The position numbers and the translations under genes were made by a program. The notes under the pieces were generated by a model. The model was not told where the DNA came from. It saw only the letters and a program-made list of their open reading frames with translations, and did not search any database. This document shows positions 32,706 through 41,536 of a stretch of 64,000 bases of DNA, in pieces (the first letter of the stretch is position 1; each line of letters begins with the position of its first letter). The DNA comes from CAYPKG01 sp964411275. Lineage in GTDB: Bacteria; Bacillota; Clostridia; Christensenellales; CAG-138. Location: positions 1 through 64,000 of the forward strand of contig CAYPKG010000001.1 in the NCBI GenBank assembly GCA_964411275.1, read 5' to 3'.

Positions 32706-33560
32706 ATGAAAAAACAAACCTGGGAAAAAATCGCACAAATCGGATTTCTTGCGGCTGCCTGCGTCAGCATTCTGGCAGTGGGACTCATATGCGTGTTTCT
32801 ATTCGCCAACGGGCTTCCCGCCATCGGGAAAATCGGGCCTGGGAATTTCCTCCTTGGCGAAACCTGGCGGCCGGGCAACGATCTCTATGGGATATTCCCC
32901 ATGATTGTAGGAAGCATTTATGTGACGGCGGGGGCAATCCTCATCGGCATGCCCATCGGCCTATTGACCACCATCTATCTGGCAAGGTTCGCAAAGCCGA
33001 AAATGCGCAGGATACTGCAGCCTGGGGTGGAGCTTTTGGCGGGGATCCCCTCGGTGGTGTACGGTTTTTTTGGCGTTGTCGTGCTGGTGCCCTTTATAAG
33101 AAACCAGTTTGGAGGCAAGGGCTTTAGTATGCTGGCAGCCTGTTTTCTCTTGGGGATCATGATATTGCCCACAATCATCACCGTGAGCGAAAGCGCAATC
33201 AGGGCGGTGCCGGAAAGCTATTATGAAGGGGCGCTGGCTCTGGGGGCCACCCATGAGCGCAACGTGTTTCGGGTGATATTTCCCGCCGCCCGCTCCGGGG
33301 TGACGGCGGGAGTGATACTTGGGATTGGCAGGGCGATTGGCGAAACCATGGCTGTGATCATGGTGGCGGGAAACCAGCCCCGGATGCCGGAGGGCATATT
33401 GAGGGGACTTCGGACAATGACCGCCAATATTGTCATCGAAATGGGGTATGCGGCGGACCTGCACAGGGAGGCGCTGATCGCCACCGCCGTGGTGCTGTTC
33501 GTATTTATTCTCATCATCAACCTCCTGTTCTCCATCATCAAAAGGAGGTCGAACACATGA
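32706..33560 (+). CDS. pstC: Phosphate ABC transporter permease PstC
   Basis: A 284-residue permease with six membrane segments, IYLARFAKPKMRRIL, LAGIPSVVYGFFGVVVLVPF, and an EAA loop near YEGALALGATHERNVFRVIFPAARSG. It forms the phosphate channel with PstA. The start at 32706 is 52 bases after pstS; the end overlaps pstA by ATGA. The spacing keeps the usual pstS-C-A-B-phoU order. Confidence 0.95.
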   Translation: MKKQTWEKIAQIGFLAAACVSILAVGLICVFLFANGLPAIGKIGPGNFLLGETWRPGNDLYGIFPMIVGSIYVTAGAILIGMPIGLLTTIYLARFAKPKMRRILQPGVELLAGIPSVVYGFFGVVVLVPFIRNQFGGKGFSMLAACFLLGIMILPTIITVSESAIRAVPESYYEGALALGATHERNVFRVIFPAARSGVTAGVILGIGRAIGETMAVIMVAGNQPRMPEGILRGLRTMTANIVIEMGYAADLHREALIATAVVLFVFILIINLLFSIIKRRSNT

Positions 33561-34396
33561 AAAACGCCACTTTAATTTCCCGGCGCATCGGCGCAGGATT
33601 TCAGCGTTGGGCTGTCCGAGTTTCAGCTGGCCTGACAATGGCTATGCTGCTGTTCCTGATGGGGTATATCCTGGTAAAGGGCGTACCGCACCTGTCGCCT
33701 CAATTGTTTCAATGGAACTACACATCAGAAAATGTGTCATTGACGCCGGCTTTACTTAACACCATCCTTATGACGCTGTTGTCCCTTATGATTGCGACGC
33801 CTCTGGGGATATCCGCGGCCATCTATCTCGTGGAGTACGCGCGCCGGGGAAACAAATTCGTGGAGGTGGTACGCATCACCGCGGAAACGCTCACAGGAAT
33901 TCCCTCCATTGTATACGGGCTGTTCGGCTCGCTGTTTTTCGTACTGGCGCTGGGTTGGGGATTAAGCCTGCTCTCCGGGGCGTTCACACTGTCCATCATG
34001 ATACTGCCGGTGATTATGCGCACCACGGAGGAGGCATTGAAGGCTGTTCCGGACGCGTACCGGGAGGGGAGCTTTGGCCTTGGCGCGGGGCGGCTTCGGA
34101 CGGTGTTTCGCATCGTATTGCCCTCGGCAATCCCAGGCATTCTCGCAGGGGTGATCCTGGGGATTGGCCGGATCGTCGGCGAGACCGCCGCGCTGATATT
34201 TACGGCGGGGGCGGTGGCGGAGTTGCCCAAAGGCGTATTTAGTTCCGTGCGCACTCTTTCGGTGCATATGTACGCCCTCTCCAACGAGGGGTTGCATGTG
34301 GATCAGGCTTATGCCACCGCCGTAGTGCTGCTTGTGATCGTCATCGGAATGAACGCACTGTCCGCCATTGTTGCGAAAAAAATCTCGAAGGGATGA
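33557..34396 (+). CDS. pstA: Phosphate ABC transporter permease PstA
   Basis: A 279-residue permease with a first membrane segment at residues ~20-40, then TPLGISAAIYLVEYARRG, LTGIPSIVYGLFGSLFFV and the EAA loop in YREGSFGLGAGRLRTVFRIV. It pairs with PstC in the high-affinity phosphate importer. Its start overlaps the pstC stop and AAAGGAGGT lies just upstream; pstB begins on the base after its TGA, so the genes are translated as a block. Confidence 0.95.
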   Translation: MKNATLISRRIGAGFQRWAVRVSAGLTMAMLLFLMGYILVKGVPHLSPQLFQWNYTSENVSLTPALLNTILMTLLSLMIATPLGISAAIYLVEYARRGNKFVEVVRITAETLTGIPSIVYGLFGSLFFVLALGWGLSLLSGAFTLSIMILPVIMRTTEEALKAVPDAYREGSFGLGAGRLRTVFRIVLPSAIPGILAGVILGIGRIVGETAALIFTAGAVAELPKGVFSSVRTLSVHMYALSNEGLHVDQAYATAVVLLVIVIGMNALSAIVAKKISKG

Positions 34397-35152
34397 ATGC
34401 AGATGGAGAAATTTGAAATCGCGAACCTTGATTTATACTACGGCTCCTTTCAGGCGCTCAAGTCCATCGATTTCTGCATCGGCGAGAAGGCAATTACCTC
34501 GTTCATCGGCCCGTCCGGCTGTGGAAAGTCCACGCTGCTAAAATGCCTGAACCGGATGAACGATCTCGTGGAGGGATGCCGCATCACAGGACAGGTGCAA
34601 CTCGACGGACAGGATATCTACGGGAAGCTTGATCCGAACATGCTTCGAAAGCGGGTGGGGATGGTCTTTCAAAAGCCCAATCCATTTCCCATGAGCATAT
34701 ACGACAATGTGGCCTTCGGCCCCCGCACCCATGGAATGCGTGGCAAGGCAAAGCTGGACGATTTGGTGGAACGGTCTTTGAGAAAAGCGGCTATCTGGGA
34801 GGAATTGAAGGACCGGCTCAAAAAAAACGCATTGGGGCTCTCCGGCGGGCAACAGCAGCGGCTTTGTATTGCCCGGGCGCTGGCGGTAGAGCCGGAGGTG
34901 CTGCTGATGGATGAGCCCACCAGCGCCCTCGACCCAATTTCCACTTCCAAAATTGAAGACCTTGCGGTGGAGCTCAAGGAAAACTATACTATAGTTATTG
35001 TGACGCATAACATGCAGCAGGCGGCGCGCATTTCCGACAAGACGGCGTTCTTCCTTTTAGGGGAAGTGGTGGAGTATGGGCATACTGAGGCGATATTCTC
35101 CCGCCCAGAGGACAGGCGCACCGAGGACTATATCACGGGGAGGTTCGGCTGA
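34397..35152 (+). CDS. pstB: Phosphate ABC transporter ATP-binding protein PstB
   Basis: A 251-residue ATPase with Walker A GPSGCGKST, the PstB-type CLNRMNDLVEGCRITG, Q-loop FQKPNPFPMSIYDNV, signature LSGGQQQR, Walker B VLLMDEPTSALDPIST and H-loop VTHNMQQAARISD. These are diagnostic for PstB. An ATG at 34403 is an alternative start. It overlaps phoU by one base. Besides powering uptake, the Pst complex with PhoU usually signals phosphate status to the PhoR kinase encoded downstream. Confidence 0.97.
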   Translation: MQMEKFEIANLDLYYGSFQALKSIDFCIGEKAITSFIGPSGCGKSTLLKCLNRMNDLVEGCRITGQVQLDGQDIYGKLDPNMLRKRVGMVFQKPNPFPMSIYDNVAFGPRTHGMRGKAKLDDLVERSLRKAAIWEELKDRLKKNALGLSGGQQQRLCIARALAVEPEVLLMDEPTSALDPISTSKIEDLAVELKENYTIVIVTHNMQQAARISDKTAFFLLGEVVEYGHTEAIFSRPEDRRTEDYITGRFG

Positions 35153-35805
35153 TGAGGATGAGGTTCGACGAGCAATTGAGTTTATTGAACACGGAATTGC
35201 TTACAATGGGTGCGCTGATTGAGCGGGCCATTTCAAGCGCCTCCGCCGCGCTGGTTTTACAGGACGCGCAGGAGGCCAACAAAGCCATCGCCTTTGAGCG
35301 GGAGGTGGATCAAAAGGAGCGGGAGATCGAAAGCCTCTGCCTGAAGCTGCTGCGCCAGCAGCAGCCAGTGGCCCGGGATTTACGGCTGATTTCCGCAGCC
35401 TTGAAAATGATCACGGACATGGAGCGCATTGGCGACCAGGCGGCGGATATTTCGGAAATCGTGTTGCAGCTTATGGGGAAAAAACATATCAAGGAGCTTG
35501 TGCACCTGCCCCAAATGGCGAAAACCGCCGGGAGAATGGTCACGGGCGCCATCGACGCGTTTGTCAAAAACGATGTGGGGATTGCCCACAGCGTAATCAA
35601 GATGGACGATGAGATGGATGCTTTGTTCGACGTGATTAGGGAGGAGCTTGTGGTGCTGATGAGTGGCGATAAAAGCATCAGCGGGCAGGCCATCGACCTG
35701 CTTTTGATCGCCAAGTATTTCGAGCGCATCGGTGACCACGCGGAAAACATTGCGGAGTGGGCAGAGTTTGCCATGACCGGGCTGTATCAAGGGGAGGTGC
35801 TGTGA
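35152..35805 (+). CDS. phoU: Phosphate transport regulator PhoU
   Basis: A 217-residue all-helical protein made of two PhoU repeats; each has the acidic metal-binding pattern (DMERIGDQAADISE and YFERIGDHAENIAEW). PhoU links the Pst transporter to the PhoR sensor and dampens uptake when phosphate is plentiful. The gene overlaps pstB (TGATG) and ends on the first base of the phoP start, so the sensor pathway is co-translated with the importer. Confidence 0.95.
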   Translation: MRMRFDEQLSLLNTELLTMGALIERAISSASAALVLQDAQEANKAIAFEREVDQKEREIESLCLKLLRQQQPVARDLRLISAALKMITDMERIGDQAADISEIVLQLMGKKHIKELVHLPQMAKTAGRMVTGAIDAFVKNDVGIAHSVIKMDDEMDALFDVIREELVVLMSGDKSISGQAIDLLLIAKYFERIGDHAENIAEWAEFAMTGLYQGEVL

Positions 35806-36482
35806 TGATTTATTACGTGGAGGATGATGAGAATATCCGAGAGCTGGTGATCTACACCCTGAACCAGAGCGGGTTTTCCGCCATGGGTCTTGACCGTGGG
35901 GACGCGCTTTTTGAAACGCTCAAGGACAAGAACGCAGAAAAGCCGGAGCTTGTGATGCTGGACATCATGCTGCCTGGGGAAGACGGGATGTCCATCTTAA
36001 AAAAGCTAAGGCAGGACAGCGATTTCAAAAACATCCCCGTTATCATGGTCACGGCCAAGGGCGCGGAGTATGACAAGGTGCTGGGCCTGGACAGCGGCGC
36101 TGACGATTACATCGCAAAGCCCTTCGGCATGATGGAGCTTGTCAGCCGGGTTAAGGCCATGTTGCGCCGGACTGCACCGCCAAAGGACGGGGAGAATATG
36201 CGTGCGGGCGGGCTTGTGATGGACACCCGCCGTTACGCGGTGTTTGTGGACGGCCAGGAAGCGCCCCTCACCCACAAGGAGTTTGAACTGCTGCGCTGTC
36301 TGATGGAAAACCGGGGCGCTGTGTTTAGCCGGGAGCAGCTTTTGAAAATCGTCTGGGGGTACGATTATGACGGGGGTACCCGTACGGTGGACGTGCATGT
36401 CCAGACGCTCAGGCAGAAGCTTGGCGAAAACGGGAGCCATGTGGAAACCGTGCGGGGCGTGGGCTATCGGTTTGGAGAGTAA
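35805..36482 (+). CDS. phoP: Response regulator PhoP/PhoB
   Basis: An OmpR-type regulator of 225 residues. Receiver: YYVEDDENIREL, phosphorylated Asp in VMLDIMLPGEDG, the conserved Thr in MVTAKG and Lys in IAKPFGM. C-terminal winged helix: LTHKEFELLRCLMENRG and RTVDVHVQTLRQKLG. The start at 35805 (MIYYVEDD) overlaps the phoU stop; an in-frame ATG at 35757 would run through phoU and is rejected. With PhoR it should respond to phosphate limitation. Being in the pst operon it may regulate its own expression, and it is the candidate binder of the 11-bp repeats at 58534. Confidence 0.92.
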   Translation: MIYYVEDDENIRELVIYTLNQSGFSAMGLDRGDALFETLKDKNAEKPELVMLDIMLPGEDGMSILKKLRQDSDFKNIPVIMVTAKGAEYDKVLGLDSGADDYIAKPFGMMELVSRVKAMLRRTAPPKDGENMRAGGLVMDTRRYAVFVDGQEAPLTHKEFELLRCLMENRGAVFSREQLLKIVWGYDYDGGTRTVDVHVQTLRQKLGENGSHVETVRGVGYRFGE

Positions 36483-36486
36483 CGGG

Positions 36487-38157
36487 ATGAAAAAGAAAAT
36501 ATTCCGCAGTGTTTTTCTTGCGGCAATGGTTGCCATGCTCACCACAAGCGCCCTGATCATCGCGGTGCTGTATCGCTCCTTTCATGTACAAACAGCCGCC
36601 ATCATGCGCGGGGAGGCCGAGTATATCGCCAAGGCGATAGCGATGGTTCCGGACGCCAAGGAATACCTTAACAGCTTGGGGGCATATGAAACCCGCCTCA
36701 CGCTGATTGCGGCGGACGGAACGGTGCTGTTTGATACTCTCGCGGATCCCGCTAATATGGAGAACCATCTGGACCGCCCTGAGGTGGAGAAAGCCCTTCA
36801 CGTCGGCGGGGGAGAGAGCTCCCGCTATTCCAGCACGTTAAGCGAAAAAACGCTGTATTACGCGCAGCGGCTTGCGGATGGAAGGGTACTGCGGCTTGCG
36901 AATACCCAGCGAAGCGTCCTGGGGTTATTGTACAGCATGATCACTGCGTTTGTGCTGATACTGGTGGGGATTGGCATCTTAAGCGCGGTGATGGCTGGGC
37001 GGATGTCCGTCCGGGTGCTAAAGCCGTTAAACCATCTCAACCTTGAACAACCGCTGGAGAATCAGGTGTATGACGAGCTGTCACCGCTGCTTATTCGCAT
37101 GGAACACCAGAAACGGCGCATTGCCCATCAGGTATCGGCTCTCACGGAGCAGCGGCGCGCCTTCGCCGCGGTAGCTGACAACATGCGCGAGGGCATGGTG
37201 CTTCTTGACGGCGAAAGCAATGTGCTGATGATCAACAAAAGCGCGTCCCGACTCTTTGGCGCTGACGAGTCAACTTGTCTTGGTAAAAACATTCTCGCTC
37301 TCAACCGCAGTGAAAGCCTGCAAACGTTGGTGGAAAAGGCGAAAAAGGGCGGGTACGCAGAGGAACAGTTGAGCTGGCGGGAGCGCTGTTATCAGCTGAT
37401 CGCCAACCCGGTACCCGGCGGGAATGGGGAGGTGGCGGGGGCAGTGATCCTTATTCTGGACGTGACGGACAAAGAAAGCGCGGAACGGCTTCGTCGTGAG
37501 TTTAGCGCCAATGTGTCCCACGAACTCAAAACGCCGCTGACGTCCATTGCTGGCTATGCTGAAATAATGGAAAACGGCCTTGCCAAGCCCGAGGACATGC
37601 CGGCTTTTGCAGGACGCATCCATCTGGAGAGCAAGCGTCTCATTGCGCTGGTGGAGGACATATTAAAACTGTCAAAGCTGGACGAAAAATCAGACGCCCT
37701 GAACAAGGAACAGGTGTCCCTCCTCCACGAGGTGGAGGACGCGGTTTTAAGGCTTATGCCCCTCGCCGCAGAAAAGGGGATTGCCCTTATGGCAAAAGGG
37801 GGTGCGCCGGACATTTTGGGCGTGACCCAGGTTGTCAACGAAATGCTGTATAACCTCATCGATAACAGCATTAAGTATACCATGGCCGGCGGTACGGTAC
37901 TGGTCAACCTTAGCGCAACGCCGAAGGAAGCTGTGGTCACCGTATCCGACACGGGCATCGGTATCCCTCCGGAGTATCACGAAAAGGTGTTTGAGCGGTT
38001 TTACAGGGTGGATCAAAGCCACAACAAGAAAACAGGGGGCACGGGGCTGGGCCTGTCCATCGTCAAGCACGGCGCTGTTCTTCACGGCGCGCGGGTAAAG
38101 ATGGACAGCGCGCCTGACCGGGGGACCACCATTACCATCCGGTTTCCGCTGACATAA
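36487..38157 (+). CDS. phoR: Sensor histidine kinase PhoR
   Basis: A 556-residue kinase. Two membrane helices (residues ~8-30 and ~145-170) bracket an extracytoplasmic sensor of ~115 residues; a HAMP-like linker, a PAS domain (residues ~225-330), the phosphoacceptor His in VSHELKTPLTSIAGYAE, and an ATPase with NLIDNSIKYT, VSDTGIGIPPEY and TGGTGLGLSIVKH follow. The start at 36487 (MKKKIF) is five bases after phoP. This architecture and position fit PhoR. It ends the operon at a terminator facing rpmB. Confidence 0.93.
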   Translation: MKKKIFRSVFLAAMVAMLTTSALIIAVLYRSFHVQTAAIMRGEAEYIAKAIAMVPDAKEYLNSLGAYETRLTLIAADGTVLFDTLADPANMENHLDRPEVEKALHVGGGESSRYSSTLSEKTLYYAQRLADGRVLRLANTQRSVLGLLYSMITAFVLILVGIGILSAVMAGRMSVRVLKPLNHLNLEQPLENQVYDELSPLLIRMEHQKRRIAHQVSALTEQRRAFAAVADNMREGMVLLDGESNVLMINKSASRLFGADESTCLGKNILALNRSESLQTLVEKAKKGGYAEEQLSWRERCYQLIANPVPGGNGEVAGAVILILDVTDKESAERLRREFSANVSHELKTPLTSIAGYAEIMENGLAKPEDMPAFAGRIHLESKRLIALVEDILKLSKLDEKSDALNKEQVSLLHEVEDAVLRLMPLAAEKGIALMAKGGAPDILGVTQVVNEMLYNLIDNSIKYTMAGGTVLVNLSATPKEAVVTVSDTGIGIPPEYHEKVFERFYRVDQSHNKKTGGTGLGLSIVKHGAVLHGARVKMDSAPDRGTTITIRFPLT

Positions 38158-38171
38158 CCTTGCAATAAAAA

Positions 38172-38207
38172 AGCCCGGTCTGGATCAAACCAAACCGGGC
38201 TCATTTT
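38172..38207. terminator. Bidirectional terminator between phoR and rpmB
   Basis: AGCCCGGT (38172-38179) pairs with ACCGGGCT (38194-38201). The plus strand continues CATTTTC, and the minus strand continues with a stronger run of six T. Confidence 0.85.
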
Positions 38208-38233
38208 CGTGTATGCGTCCGCTTATGGGGCGG

Positions 38234-38425
38234 TTAGACGCTGCGGACGACCTTGCCGGAACGGAGGCAACGGGTGCAAACATCCATTTTCTTCGGCGTG
38301 CCGTTTACGACCACGTGTACACGCTGGATGTTGGGCGCCCAAGATCGCTTGGTCTTGTGGTGGGAATGGCTCACCAAATTCCCGGACATGGTGCCCTTCT
38401 TGCAGACTTCGCAGTACTTACCCAT
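38234..38425 (-). CDS. rpmB: 50S ribosomal protein L28
   Basis: A 63-residue L28, the four-cysteine (zinc-binding, C+) version: CEVCKKG near the start and CTRCLRSGKV at the end. The core SHSHHKTKRSWAPNIQRV is typical. AGGAGGTG lies upstream of the ATG at 38425. It is transcribed alone from the promoter at 38473-38501. L28 sits near the E-site of the large subunit. Confidence 0.96.
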   Translation of the reverse strand: MGKYCEVCKKGTMSGNLVSHSHHKTKRSWAPNIQRVHVVVNGTPKKMDVCTRCLRSGKVVRSV

Positions 38426-38472
38426 CCTTAAAACACCTCCTTACAGCTAACGGCAGAAAATCAAACATATGC

Positions 38473-38501
38473 ATTCTACCACGCACAGAGGTGTTTTGCA
38501 A
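38473..38501 (-). promoter_or_regulatory. rpmB promoter
   Basis: Minus-strand TTGCAA (38496-38501), 17 bases, TAGAAT (38473-38478). Confidence 0.75.
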
Positions 38502-38516
38502 GCATTAAATTTTATT

Positions 38517-38735
38517 CTAGCAATGGTTCAACCATAGCCACGCGGCCACGGCCAGGGCTACAAGGCACATGAGAACCATACACCACAACGGGCAGCACAG
38601 AAGCAGGATCAACAAAACAAACGACCCAAGGCCGAGAAAGCAGGGGAGCACCGGCTTGGCCGTCCTGAGCCGCCGCCGGGTGCAGGGGTATGTGCGCACA
38701 TTGCGGTGGCATGTCTTGGAGCGGGAGTGATGCAT
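38517..38735 (-). CDS. Small Cys-rich membrane protein, unknown function
   Basis: A 72-residue ORF. AAAGGAGA sits eight bases before the ATG at 38735. The first ~30 residues are strongly basic with Cys and His (SKTCHRNVRTYPCTRRRLR), and residues ~37-72 are a long hydrophobic stretch with several Cys (LLLCCPLWCM), enough for one or two membrane helices. I do not recognise the family. A -10-like TATAAT lies upstream on the minus strand near 38800. It lies between rpmB and the divergent ABC transporter. The hydrophobicity and good ribosome site argue that it is real. Confidence 0.6.
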   Translation of the reverse strand: MHHSRSKTCHRNVRTYPCTRRRLRTAKPVLPCFLGLGSFVLLILLLCCPLWCMVLMCLVALAVAAWLWLNHC

Positions 38736-38874
38736 CGCTGGCTCTCCTTTCACGGCCCAAAAGACCGGGTTTCTTTCAATATATGCGTCCCTGCATTATA
38801 ATGTGCGCTTCTCACCTTAATGGGCGAATTCGAATACCCTATTTATAGAATACTTCATGTATTGGAGGCAGGAT

Positions 38875-39651
38875 ATGAACGCAATTGTTGTCGAATTCGA
38901 TCACGTTTGCCTGACCTATCACGAACCGCATGCGGAAACGCTGGCAATAGATGACTTATGTATGGAGATCCGCCAAGGGGAATTTGTGGCCGTTGTCGGC
39001 CCTTCAGGTTGTGGAAAGACATCGATGCTAAGCCTTCTAGCGGGGCTGATAAAGCCCTCCGCCGGGACGGTGAAGATATTGGGGGAGCCCGTAAAGGGCC
39101 CTGGGCAAAACGTAGGCTATATGCTCCAGCGGGATCATTTGCTGGACTGGCGCACCATTGAGGGGAATGTGCTCTTAGGGCTGGAGGTTAAGCGCATGCT
39201 GAACGAGGAAACAAAAAGACATACCCTTGATTTGGTGTCAACCTATGGATTATCGGAATTTATCGACCATTATCCCCGGCAGCTTTCGGGGGGCATGCGC
39301 CAGAAGGTGGCATTGATCCGCACGCTGGCATTTGATCCGGATTTGCTGTTGTTGGACGAACCTTTTTCCGCCCTTGATTATCAGACGCGGCTTAGGGCCT
39401 CGGACGAAATCCACGGAATAATCAAGAAGGAGAATAAAACCGCCGTACTTGTCACCCATGACATTGCGGAGGCCATTTCTATGGCCGACCGGATACTGGT
39501 GTTTTCCGCCCGTCCAGCCCGGGTGAAATGCGAGCATGTGATCACCCTTACCGCGCCGGAGGGCAACCCCATTTCCAGGCGCAACGCACCGGAGTTTCAC
39601 GGGTATTTCGACGAGATTTGGAAGGAGCTGGATACATATGAAGAAACATGA
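38875..39651 (+). CDS. ABC transporter ATP-binding protein, nitrate/sulfonate/taurine (SsuB/TauB) type
   Basis: A 258-residue ATPase with Walker A GPSGCGKTSM, Q-loop LQRDHLLDWRTIEGNV, signature LSGGMRQKVALIRTLA, Walker B LLLLDEPFSALDYQTR and H-loop VTHDIAEAISMADRI. The ALDYQTR after Walker B is typical of the SsuB/TauB/ThiZ group. The ATG at 38875 follows GGAGGCAGG. The permease gene overlaps its end by 14 bases. No substrate-binding protein gene is adjacent, so the ligand (sulfonate, nitrate, thiamine precursor or similar) is unknown. Confidence 0.9.
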   Translation: MNAIVVEFDHVCLTYHEPHAETLAIDDLCMEIRQGEFVAVVGPSGCGKTSMLSLLAGLIKPSAGTVKILGEPVKGPGQNVGYMLQRDHLLDWRTIEGNVLLGLEVKRMLNEETKRHTLDLVSTYGLSEFIDHYPRQLSGGMRQKVALIRTLAFDPDLLLLDEPFSALDYQTRLRASDEIHGIIKKENKTAVLVTHDIAEAISMADRILVFSARPARVKCEHVITLTAPEGNPISRRNAPEFHGYFDEIWKELDTYEET

Positions 39652-40459
39652 GATTTCAGGGTCGCTGGAGCATCAGAAATATATTAAGGGACTGAAAAGA
39701 AAAGACCGGTTTGTTTCCGCCATGCAGTACGCGCTGCTGGTGTTCTTTATCATTCTTTGGGAGGTGGCGGCGAGATACGGCTGGATCGACGCGTTTATCA
39801 CAAGCAGCCCCAGCCGGTTTCTAAAAACAATCCTGAACCTGTACCGGGACGGGACGCTGTTTATGCACATATTTGTGACGCTTTATGAAACCGTGGTTAG
39901 CTTCCTATTAGGAACCCTTTTGGGAACCGCGGTGGCGGTGCTGCTGTGGTGGAGCGGAACGCTGTGTAAAATACTCGACCCCTATCTGGTGGTGTTGAAC
40001 GCGCTGCCGAAAATCGCCCTGGGGCCAATATTGATCGTATGGATTGGCACGTCCAGCAAATCCATCATCGCCATGGGGCTCCTGGTTTCCCTGGTGGTGA
40101 CAATCATGACCGTTCTAACCGGGTTTTTGGAGATCAGCGAGGAAAAACAGCTTTTGATGCGAACGCTGGGCGCCACCAAATGGCAGATATTCTCTAAGGT
40201 GGTGCTGCCCGCGTCTGTCCCCACAGTGATCGCCGCTTTGAAAATCAGCGTCGGCATGAGCTGGGTTGGGGTAATCGTAGGCGAATACTTGACTTCCAAG
40301 GCCGGCTTGGGGTATCTGATCGTGTATGGCGGACAGGTGTTCCAGCTGGATCTGGTGATGGCAAGCATCATCGTGCTATGCGTATTGGCAGCCCTCATGT
40401 ACTATGCCGTGGCATTTTTGGAAAAACGCATCGTCCGCTGGCGCAGCAGCGGCAGTTAA
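39638..40459 (+). CDS. ABC transporter permease, SsuC/TauC type
   Basis: A 273-residue permease of the BPD_transp_1 type: a first helix (YALLVFFIILWEVAARYGW), SSPSRFLKTI, then LNALPKIALGPILIVWIG and an EAA loop in LMRTLGATKWQIFSKVVLPASVP. This is the usual partner of SsuB-like ATPases. A terminator follows within 30 bases, so the operon has only these two genes; the lipoprotein normally encoded third is missing. Confidence 0.9.
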   Translation: MKKHEISGSLEHQKYIKGLKRKDRFVSAMQYALLVFFIILWEVAARYGWIDAFITSSPSRFLKTILNLYRDGTLFMHIFVTLYETVVSFLLGTLLGTAVAVLLWWSGTLCKILDPYLVVLNALPKIALGPILIVWIGTSSKSIIAMGLLVSLVVTIMTVLTGFLEISEEKQLLMRTLGATKWQIFSKVVLPASVPTVIAALKISVGMSWVGVIVGEYLTSKAGLGYLIVYGGQVFQLDLVMASIIVLCVLAALMYYAVAFLEKRIVRWRSSGS

Positions 40460-40483
40460 AACGCGCAAAGACAAAAGATATGG

Positions 40484-40511
40484 AAAAAACGGGCGATTTC
40501 GCCCGTTTTTC
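40484..40511 (+). terminator. Terminator after the SsuBC-like genes
   Basis: AAAAACGGGC pairs with GCCCGTTTTT around GATTTC, a perfect stem with a T-run in the 3' arm. Confidence 0.9.
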
Positions 40512-40513
40512 CC

Positions 40514-40542
40514 TTGACAGTGGGGATTTGCTTTGTTACAAT
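40514..40542 (+). promoter_or_regulatory. rplM-rpsI promoter
   Basis: TTGACA (40514-40519), 17 bases, TACAAT (40537-40542). The ~95-base leader (40549-40644) with GCGGCCACTAGCCCC and GCCTGCGTACAAGC may hold the L13 leader known in Firmicutes; I cannot confirm its fold. Confidence 0.8.
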
Positions 40543-40644
40543 GATCCTTGTGTGTTCGATATGATTGGTGCAGTGCGGCCACTAGCCCCGGAAGCCTGCG
40601 TACAAGCATAAACGACGAAATTTACTACCAATTGGAGGAACGCC

Positions 40645-41076
40645 ATGAAAACCTATATGGCAAAAGGCGAAACTGTCCAACGGAATTGGTATGTGGTCGA
40701 TGCGGAAGATCTGGTTCTTGGCCGGATGTCTTCCCGGGTGGCCGCCATCCTCCGTGGAAAGCACAAGCCCATATACACCCCCCATGTAGATACCGGGGAT
40801 CATGTGATCATCATCAATGCCGCGAAGGTCGTACTGACCGGCAAGAAACTGGACCAGAAAATCTATTATCGTCACACCGGTTATCCCGGCGGCTTAAAGG
40901 AGACCTCGTATCGTACGCTCATGAGCACCAAGCCGGAATTTGCTGTGTATGAAAGCATTCGCCGCATGATGCCGAAGGGCCCCTTGGGCCGCCAGATGCT
41001 CAAAAAGCTGCGTGTTTACGCTGGCCCCGAGCATGAAAACGCAGCCCAGAAGCCCCAGCCGCTCGTGCTGAAGTAA
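40645..41076 (+). CDS. rplM: 50S ribosomal protein L13
   Basis: A 143-residue L13: WYVVDAEDLVLGRMSSRVA at the start, GDHVIIINAAKVVLTGKK, YRHTGYPGGLKE and MMPKGPLGRQMLKKLRVY. TTGGAGGAA lies before the ATG. L13 is an early assembly protein of the large subunit. It is co-transcribed with rpsI, the universal pairing. Confidence 0.97.
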   Translation: MKTYMAKGETVQRNWYVVDAEDLVLGRMSSRVAAILRGKHKPIYTPHVDTGDHVIIINAAKVVLTGKKLDQKIYYRHTGYPGGLKETSYRTLMSTKPEFAVYESIRRMMPKGPLGRQMLKKLRVYAGPEHENAAQKPQPLVLK

Positions 41077-41098
41077 TAATAGGGAAGGAGAAACGCAA

Positions 41099-41491
41099 AT
41101 GGCACAAACGCAATATCTTGGCACCGGAAGGCGCAAAAAGTCCATCGCCCGCGTTCGCTTGCTTCCCGGCAGCGGCACCATCACCGTGAATAAGCGGGAT
41201 GTGGAGGAGTACTTTGGACTGGAAACACTCAAGATGATCGTGCGCGCACCTCTGGTGCTGACCGACAATCTTGGCAAGTTTGACGTGAAGGTCAATGTCT
41301 ATGGCGGCGGTATCAGCGGCCAGGCAGGCGCCATCCGTCATGGCATCTCCCGCGCGCTGCTCGTCGCTAATCCTGAGCTTAGGCCCGCCCTCAAAAAGGC
41401 CGGCTTCCTCACCCGCGACCCGCGCATGAAGGAGCGTAAGAAGTACGGCCTGAAGGCCGCACGCCGCGCGCCCCAGTTCTCCAAGCGTTAA
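41099..41491 (+). CDS. rpsI: 30S ribosomal protein S9
   Basis: A 130-residue S9: YLGTGRRKKSIARVRLLPG, VNVYGGGISGQAGAIRHGIS, LTRDPRMKERKKYGLKAARR and the C-terminal SKR that reaches the P-site tRNA. AGGGAAGGAGAA precedes the ATG. The gene ends 16 bases before a strong terminator. Confidence 0.97.
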   Translation: MAQTQYLGTGRRKKSIARVRLLPGSGTITVNKRDVEEYFGLETLKMIVRAPLVLTDNLGKFDVKVNVYGGGISGQAGAIRHGISRALLVANPELRPALKKAGFLTRDPRMKERKKYGLKAARRAPQFSKR

Positions 41492-41507
41492 TTCGCCAAT
41501 GGATGCA

Positions 41508-41533
41508 AAGCTCCGGGAAATCCCGGAGCTTTT
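41508..41533 (+). terminator. Terminator after rpsI (first of two related hairpins)
   Basis: AAGCTCCGGGA (41508-41518) pairs with TCCCGGAGCTT (41521-41531), then TT. The same stem recurs at 41754-41783. Confidence 0.88.
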
Positions 41534-41536
41534 ATG

